A DNA stretch of 7,810 nucleotides, from assembly GCA_016219145.1 (NCBI GenBank), contig JACRCG010000199.1, positions 1 through 7,810 on the forward strand, in the 5' to 3' direction. Of this stretch, positions 5,701 through 7,810 are shown piece by piece. The notes under the pieces are model-generated. The model was not told the origin of the DNA. It was given only the letters and a program-made list of their open reading frames with translations, and did not search any database. This DNA comes from Deltaproteobacteria bacterium. GTDB taxonomy: Bacteria; Desulfobacterota; Desulfuromonadia; Geobacterales; Pseudopelobacteraceae. The translations under genes were made by a program, and so were the position numbers. Every line of letters begins with the position of its first letter. Within the stretch, counting starts at the first letter, position 1.

Positions 5701-6025
5701 ATATTTTGGCAAGTTCCACCAGTGTCGGCTTGATCGGTCCGCTGGTTACGAACGGTTCGACTCCCAGCTTTTCCAACTCAGCTTTCGGATGCTCACCCAT
5801 CTGGGCGGTCACCACAGCCCGACAGCCGTCAAGCGCCTCGGCGATTCCTTTCAGCAGATGGCCGCGCAGTGGATGCTCCGGGTCAAAGCTGCAATAGCGC
5901 TCAACTATTTTCTCGTCAACAAGCCGGGCATCTCCGCCCTCAACGTCATAGATCAGAAAGCGTTCGGCGTGTCCAAAATGCTGGTTGATCTCCCTGCCAT
6001 CCTTTGATGCGACCGCAATCAGCAT
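5696..6025 (-). CDS. NifX-fold FeMo-cofactor-binding protein, similar to the NifB C-terminal domain
   Basis: A 109-residue protein of the dinitrogenase iron-molybdenum cofactor family (NifX/NafY/NifB C-terminal fold), expected to bind or carry FeMo-co precursors. It starts MLIAVASKDGREINQHFGHAERFLIY, with His16 in the QHFGH motif, and has ERYC (Cys45) and AVVTAQMGEHPKAELEKLG. These features are closer to the NifX-like tail of NifB than to the true NifX at 6452-6838. GGGAGG lies 5 nt before the ATG at 6025. An open extension to 6079 runs through a palindromic repeat and was rejected. The stop codon TAG belongs to the end of repeat unit A2, and the ribosome site abuts unit B1. It follows the ferredoxin gene by 66 nt and precedes draT, so it is probably co-transcribed with the nif genes. 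Confidence 0.85.
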   Translation of the reverse strand: MLIAVASKDGREINQHFGHAERFLIYDVEGGDARLVDEKIVERYCSFDPEHPLRGHLLKGIAEALDGCRAVVTAQMGEHPKAELEKLGVEPFVTSGPIKPTLVELAKIL

Positions 6026-6035
6026 ATACACCTCC

Positions 6036-6096
6036 CGTAGGTGCGGCCCCACGTGGCCGCCCATTGCCAGGGCAACCACATGGGGTTGTCCCTACA
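6036..6096. repeat. Palindromic repeat pair B (BIME-like), fills the gap between fdxB and the NifB-C-like gene
   Basis: Unit B1 (6036-6062, plus) has the end CGTAGGTGC and stem GCGGCC/GGCCGC around CCACGT. Unit B2 (6070-6096, minus) has the end TGTAGGGAC and stem CAACC/GGTTG. Seven bases separate them. The pair spans essentially the whole 66-nt intergenic gap. One end supplies the fdxB stop codon (6092-6094) and the other touches the ribosome site (6031-6036) of the next gene. Confidence 0.78.
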
Positions 6097-6355
6097 TAAC
6101 GACCGCTTCGAATGAGAAGCATTTCTTCGAGCAGGTCCGCGCACAGGCCTGGCAGCCGATACAGTTGCCGGGTTTGCCTGCCCGCATGAACATTTTGGCG
6201 GAGTCGTCTCCGTCCAGCTCTTCAAACTCCAGCACATCATGGGCGCAGACCTTGTAGCAACGCCCGCAGCCGATGCAGAGCTCTTCATCAATCGACTTGA
6301 TAAACTGAGGGGTCCATTCCTGTTTGTCGCGTGTTAATCCGGTAATGTAAGCCAT
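6092..6355 (-). CDS. fdxB: nif-specific 2[4Fe-4S] ferredoxin (ferredoxin III, FdxB type)
   Basis: An 87-residue ferredoxin with two [4Fe-4S] sites: Cys27-x2-Cys30-x2-Cys33-x3-Cys37 (CIGCGRCYKVC) and Cys65-x2-Cys68-x2-Cys71-x3-Cys75 (CIGCQACARTC). The 27-residue spacer between them, and the start MAYITGLTRDKQEWTPQFI before an IDEELC segment, fit the nif-linked ferredoxin III family rather than a small clostridial ferredoxin. It probably supplies electrons for nitrogenase or FeMo-cofactor assembly. GGAGG lies 8 nt before the ATG at 6355. A TTG at 6370 in the same frame overlaps that ribosome site and is not used as start. The gene lies between nifX and the NifB-C-like gene. Its stop codon is in repeat unit B2, so the last residues may differ from relatives. 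An extra Cys79 (KKCF) follows the second motif. Confidence 0.92.
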   Translation of the reverse strand: MAYITGLTRDKQEWTPQFIKSIDEELCIGCGRCYKVCAHDVLEFEELDGDDSAKMFMRAGKPGNCIGCQACARTCSKKCFSFEAVVM

Positions 6356-6378
6356 GATCTCTTCCTCCAATATGAGTT

Positions 6379-6447
6379 TGTAGGGGCAATCCCTTGTGGG
6401 TGCCCGGTTTGAACGTAATTCGGGCGATCACATGAATCGCCACTACG
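6379..6447. repeat. Palindromic repeat pair C (BIME-like), between nifX and fdxB
   Basis: Unit C1 (6379-6406, plus) has the end TGTAGGGGC and interrupted stem GGGCA/TGCCC plus CCC/GGG around TTGT. Unit C2 (6421-6447, minus) has the end CGTAGTGGC and stem GGCGAT/ATCGCC. They face each other across 14 bases, as in pairs A and B. The pair occupies most of the 96-nt gap. The nifX stop (TGA) lies only a few bases before C2. Confidence 0.8.
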
Positions 6448-6451
6448 GTTA

Positions 6452-6838
6452 TCACTCTTCCAGAAACGACGCCGAAGCCCCCTTGTTCATCGCCTTTCTA
6501 AGCCAGGGGGGCGGGTTTCCGCGCAGCACCTCCTGAAAACGCTCCACGGTCTCTTTCAGACTGACTTCGCTGTTGGTCTTCATGGGATGAATCTTCTGGG
6601 CCACCAGTTTGGCTGCAGCTGGGCCACCGATCTGCATGGTATAGACGATGGCGCAGTCCGACAATATCTTCGCCCGGGCCGAGATGCGATCCTCCTCGTC
6701 ACCGCCATGTTCTCCGACGCTGATTCGCTCCAGGAAATACGCTTCATCCGGTCCGACCTCCCAGATGTGGAAACTATGGCACTGGCCGAAATGCTGGTCG
6801 ATGTTTTTGCCGGTTGATGTTGTGAATGCGATTTTCAT
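6452..6838 (-). CDS. nifX: NifX, FeMo-cofactor precursor carrier
   Basis: A 128-residue NifX protein that holds NifB-co and the VK-cluster and shuttles them to and from NifEN during FeMo-cofactor synthesis. It starts MKIAFTTSTGKNIDQHFGQ, with His17 in the family motif, and continues with FHIWEVGPDEAYFLERI. The typical NifX C-terminal half follows: CAIVYTMQIGGPAAAKLV, then HPMKTNS and the segment VLRGNPPPWLRKAM. The ATG at 6836-6838 is preceded by AAGGGG with a 5-nt gap. It lies 171 nt downstream of the NifN or NifEN gene, the usual nifEN-nifX order, which supports the name. The end reads TGA followed at once by TAA, then a TAG in the repeat. Confidence 0.93.
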   Translation of the reverse strand: MKIAFTTSTGKNIDQHFGQCHSFHIWEVGPDEAYFLERISVGEHGGDEEDRISARAKILSDCAIVYTMQIGGPAAAKLVAQKIHPMKTNSEVSLKETVERFQEVLRGNPPPWLRKAMNKGASASFLEE

Positions 6839-6851
6839 GGTTACCCCTTTT

Positions 6852-6993
6852 TTGAACCACAGAGCAACTGAGCAACAGAGAAATCAGATCGTTACAGCAT
6901 AATAAGATTCAACCCAAATGGGGAGTGTTTATCTTTGGATTTAACCTGAATTACTTCATTTTTCCTCAGTTGCTCTGTTGCTCTGTGTTTCAA
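6852..6993. repeat. 31-bp imperfect inverted repeat with 80-bp centre, MITE-like
   Basis: The left arm (6852-6882) and the reverse complement of the right arm (6963-6993) agree at 27 of 31 positions. Each arm is itself made of tandem CAGAGCAAC/TGAGCAAC-type units, so two of the mismatches are a T/A swap between sub-units. The AT-rich centre (6883-6962) has no long frame. The element fills most of the gap between the NifN and nifX genes and differs in sequence from pairs A-C. Such CACAGAG-type repeats may recur in the genome. Whether it is mobile is unknown. Confidence 0.75.
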
Positions 6994-7009
6994 TTGTTCT
7001 TGATCTGTT

Positions 7010-7810
7010 TTAATTATGCGCCAGTTTCTGCGCCTCTTTGGCATTGGCCTGAAACAGATTTGCCACCTCGAATACCAGGTTCAGCGTCCCCCGGTAGCCG
7101 ACCCAGACCTTCTGGTGAGCGCCCAAACGGTCGAAGACCGGCAGTCCAGCCCGCAGATGTGCGCCGATCTTGAGCTTTCCGGCCGCCTGGCGGCCGTTGG
7201 AGTTGGCCACGATCAGGTCGGCACCGACTGCAGCCGACTCCAGATCCTCCAGATCACCCACGAACACGTTCTTGCAGGGGAGTCCGTCCAGCCCGCGGGT
7301 GCGGGTAGCTGAGAGCGCCGCCTGAATCTCGCATCCCATGCCGGCCAGGAAACCGGTCAGTGTCTTGAGGTTGTCAGACTCCAGAGCAATGGCTACCTTT
7401 TTGGTGCCGAACTGGTAGTGACTGTCAACCATGGCGTCCATCAGGCGGCTCCGCCAGCGGCGTTGTTTCTCCGGGATGGGACGGCCGCTGATGGCAGACA
7501 GTGTTTCCATGAAGAGGTCGGTTTCAGCCAGACCGGTCAGCGAGGTAAAGCCGTAGGTCGGGATGCCGAATTTTTCCTTCAGCCGGAGTCCGGCCTTGGC
7601 CAGCGAATCGCCGACATATAATGTCGCAACACTGCGCCCGGCTTTCCTGATCTCTTCCACAGGGATCCCGCCGGTTGACAACGGCGATACCACCTCATCG
7701 ATATGGCCGTCCATGGCATTGGAGATGTCCGGAATGGTCAGCACCGTCAGCCCGAAGGATTCGATAAGTTCCTTCAGCTCCTCCACATCAGCCGGAGTCA
7801 GATGTGCACC
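7010..7810 (-). CDS. nifN: FeMo-cofactor scaffold NifN, or C-terminal part of a NifEN fusion; N-terminus beyond the right edge
   Basis: The last 266 residues of a NifN-type protein, the beta-like subunit of the NifEN scaffold on which the FeMo-cofactor precursor matures. The frame enters from base 7810 as GAHLTPADVEELKELIESFG. A GTG at 7784-7786 is in frame but lies inside this conserved stretch and is not the start. Family marks include DISNAMDGH, SPLSTGGIPVEEI, the LYVGDSLAKAG segment, ANSNGRQAAGKLKIG and PVFDRLGAHQKVWVGYRGTLNLVFEVANLF at the C-terminus. Geobacter species are known to carry a fused nifEN gene, so this could be the second half of a fusion. The window cannot decide, hence the symbol applies to the domain. 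It is the most upstream minus-strand gene seen here, followed by nifX after 171 nt. Confidence 0.93.
   Translation of the reverse strand, partial: GAHLTPADVEELKELIESFGLTVLTIPDISNAMDGHIDEVVSPLSTGGIPVEEIRKAGRSVATLYVGDSLAKAGLRLKEKFGIPTYGFTSLTGLAETDLFMETLSAISGRPIPEKQRRWRSRLMDAMVDSHYQFGTKKVAIALESDNLKTLTGFLAGMGCEIQAALSATRTRGLDGLPCKNVFVGDLEDLESAAVGADLIVANSNGRQAAGKLKIGAHLRAGLPVFDRLGAHQKVWVGYRGTLNLVFEVANLFQANAKEAQKLAHN

Noticed and set aside
6356..6370. TTG start at 6370 for the ferredoxin
   Set aside because: It overlaps the GGAGG that serves the ATG at 6355, and the family start MAYITG fits 6355.
5624..6993. CRISPR array
   Set aside because: The repeats are palindromic pairs of opposite orientation lying in gaps between genes, not direct repeats with regular spacers, and no cas gene is present.

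Overview
The window looks like a nitrogen-fixation and ammonium-control region from a Geobacter-like member of the Desulfuromonadia (the former delta-proteobacteria). This assignment is inference. It rests on the mix of gene families, a NifN domain that may belong to a NifEN fusion of the kind known in Geobacter, strong AGGAGG-type ribosome sites, a sigma-54 promoter, and short palindromic intergenic repeats. No RNA gene, CRISPR array or transposase was seen.

Left part, minus strand (1-807): the N-terminal part of a 2-Cys peroxiredoxin runs off the left edge and has its own near-consensus sigma-70 promoter. Upstream of it is a small Rieske [2Fe-2S] protein. The gene-free stretch 808-1204 holds two abutting palindromes, a second inverted repeat, a clear -24/-12 (RpoN) promoter and a leader of about 136 nt.

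Middle part, plus strand (1043-4753): the sigma-54 promoter reads into a secreted beta-barrel-like protein. A GC-rich intrinsic terminator follows, then the P-II protein gene glnK, the ammonium transporter gene amtB, a strong hairpin, and a short histidine kinase with no sensor domain. Together these form an ammonium uptake and sensing unit under nitrogen control.

Right part, minus strand (7810-4797): the C-terminal 266 residues of NifN (or NifEN) enter from the right edge. Then come NifX, a nif-specific 2[4Fe-4S] ferredoxin (FdxB type), a second NifX-fold protein resembling the C-terminal domain of NifB, and DraT, which ADP-ribosylates and switches off nitrogenase reductase. All four gaps in this run contain inverted repeats. 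Three carry a head-to-head pair of the same palindromic unit, which supplies the stop codon of two genes. The fourth carries a different 31-bp inverted repeat.

Working model: when fixed nitrogen is scarce, RpoN drives the porin-like gene and glnK-amtB, while the NifN, NifX and FdxB proteins help build FeMo-cofactor. When ammonium returns, GlnK-AmtB signalling and DraT can stop nitrogenase quickly. The reversing enzyme DraG and a response regulator for the kinase are not in the window.
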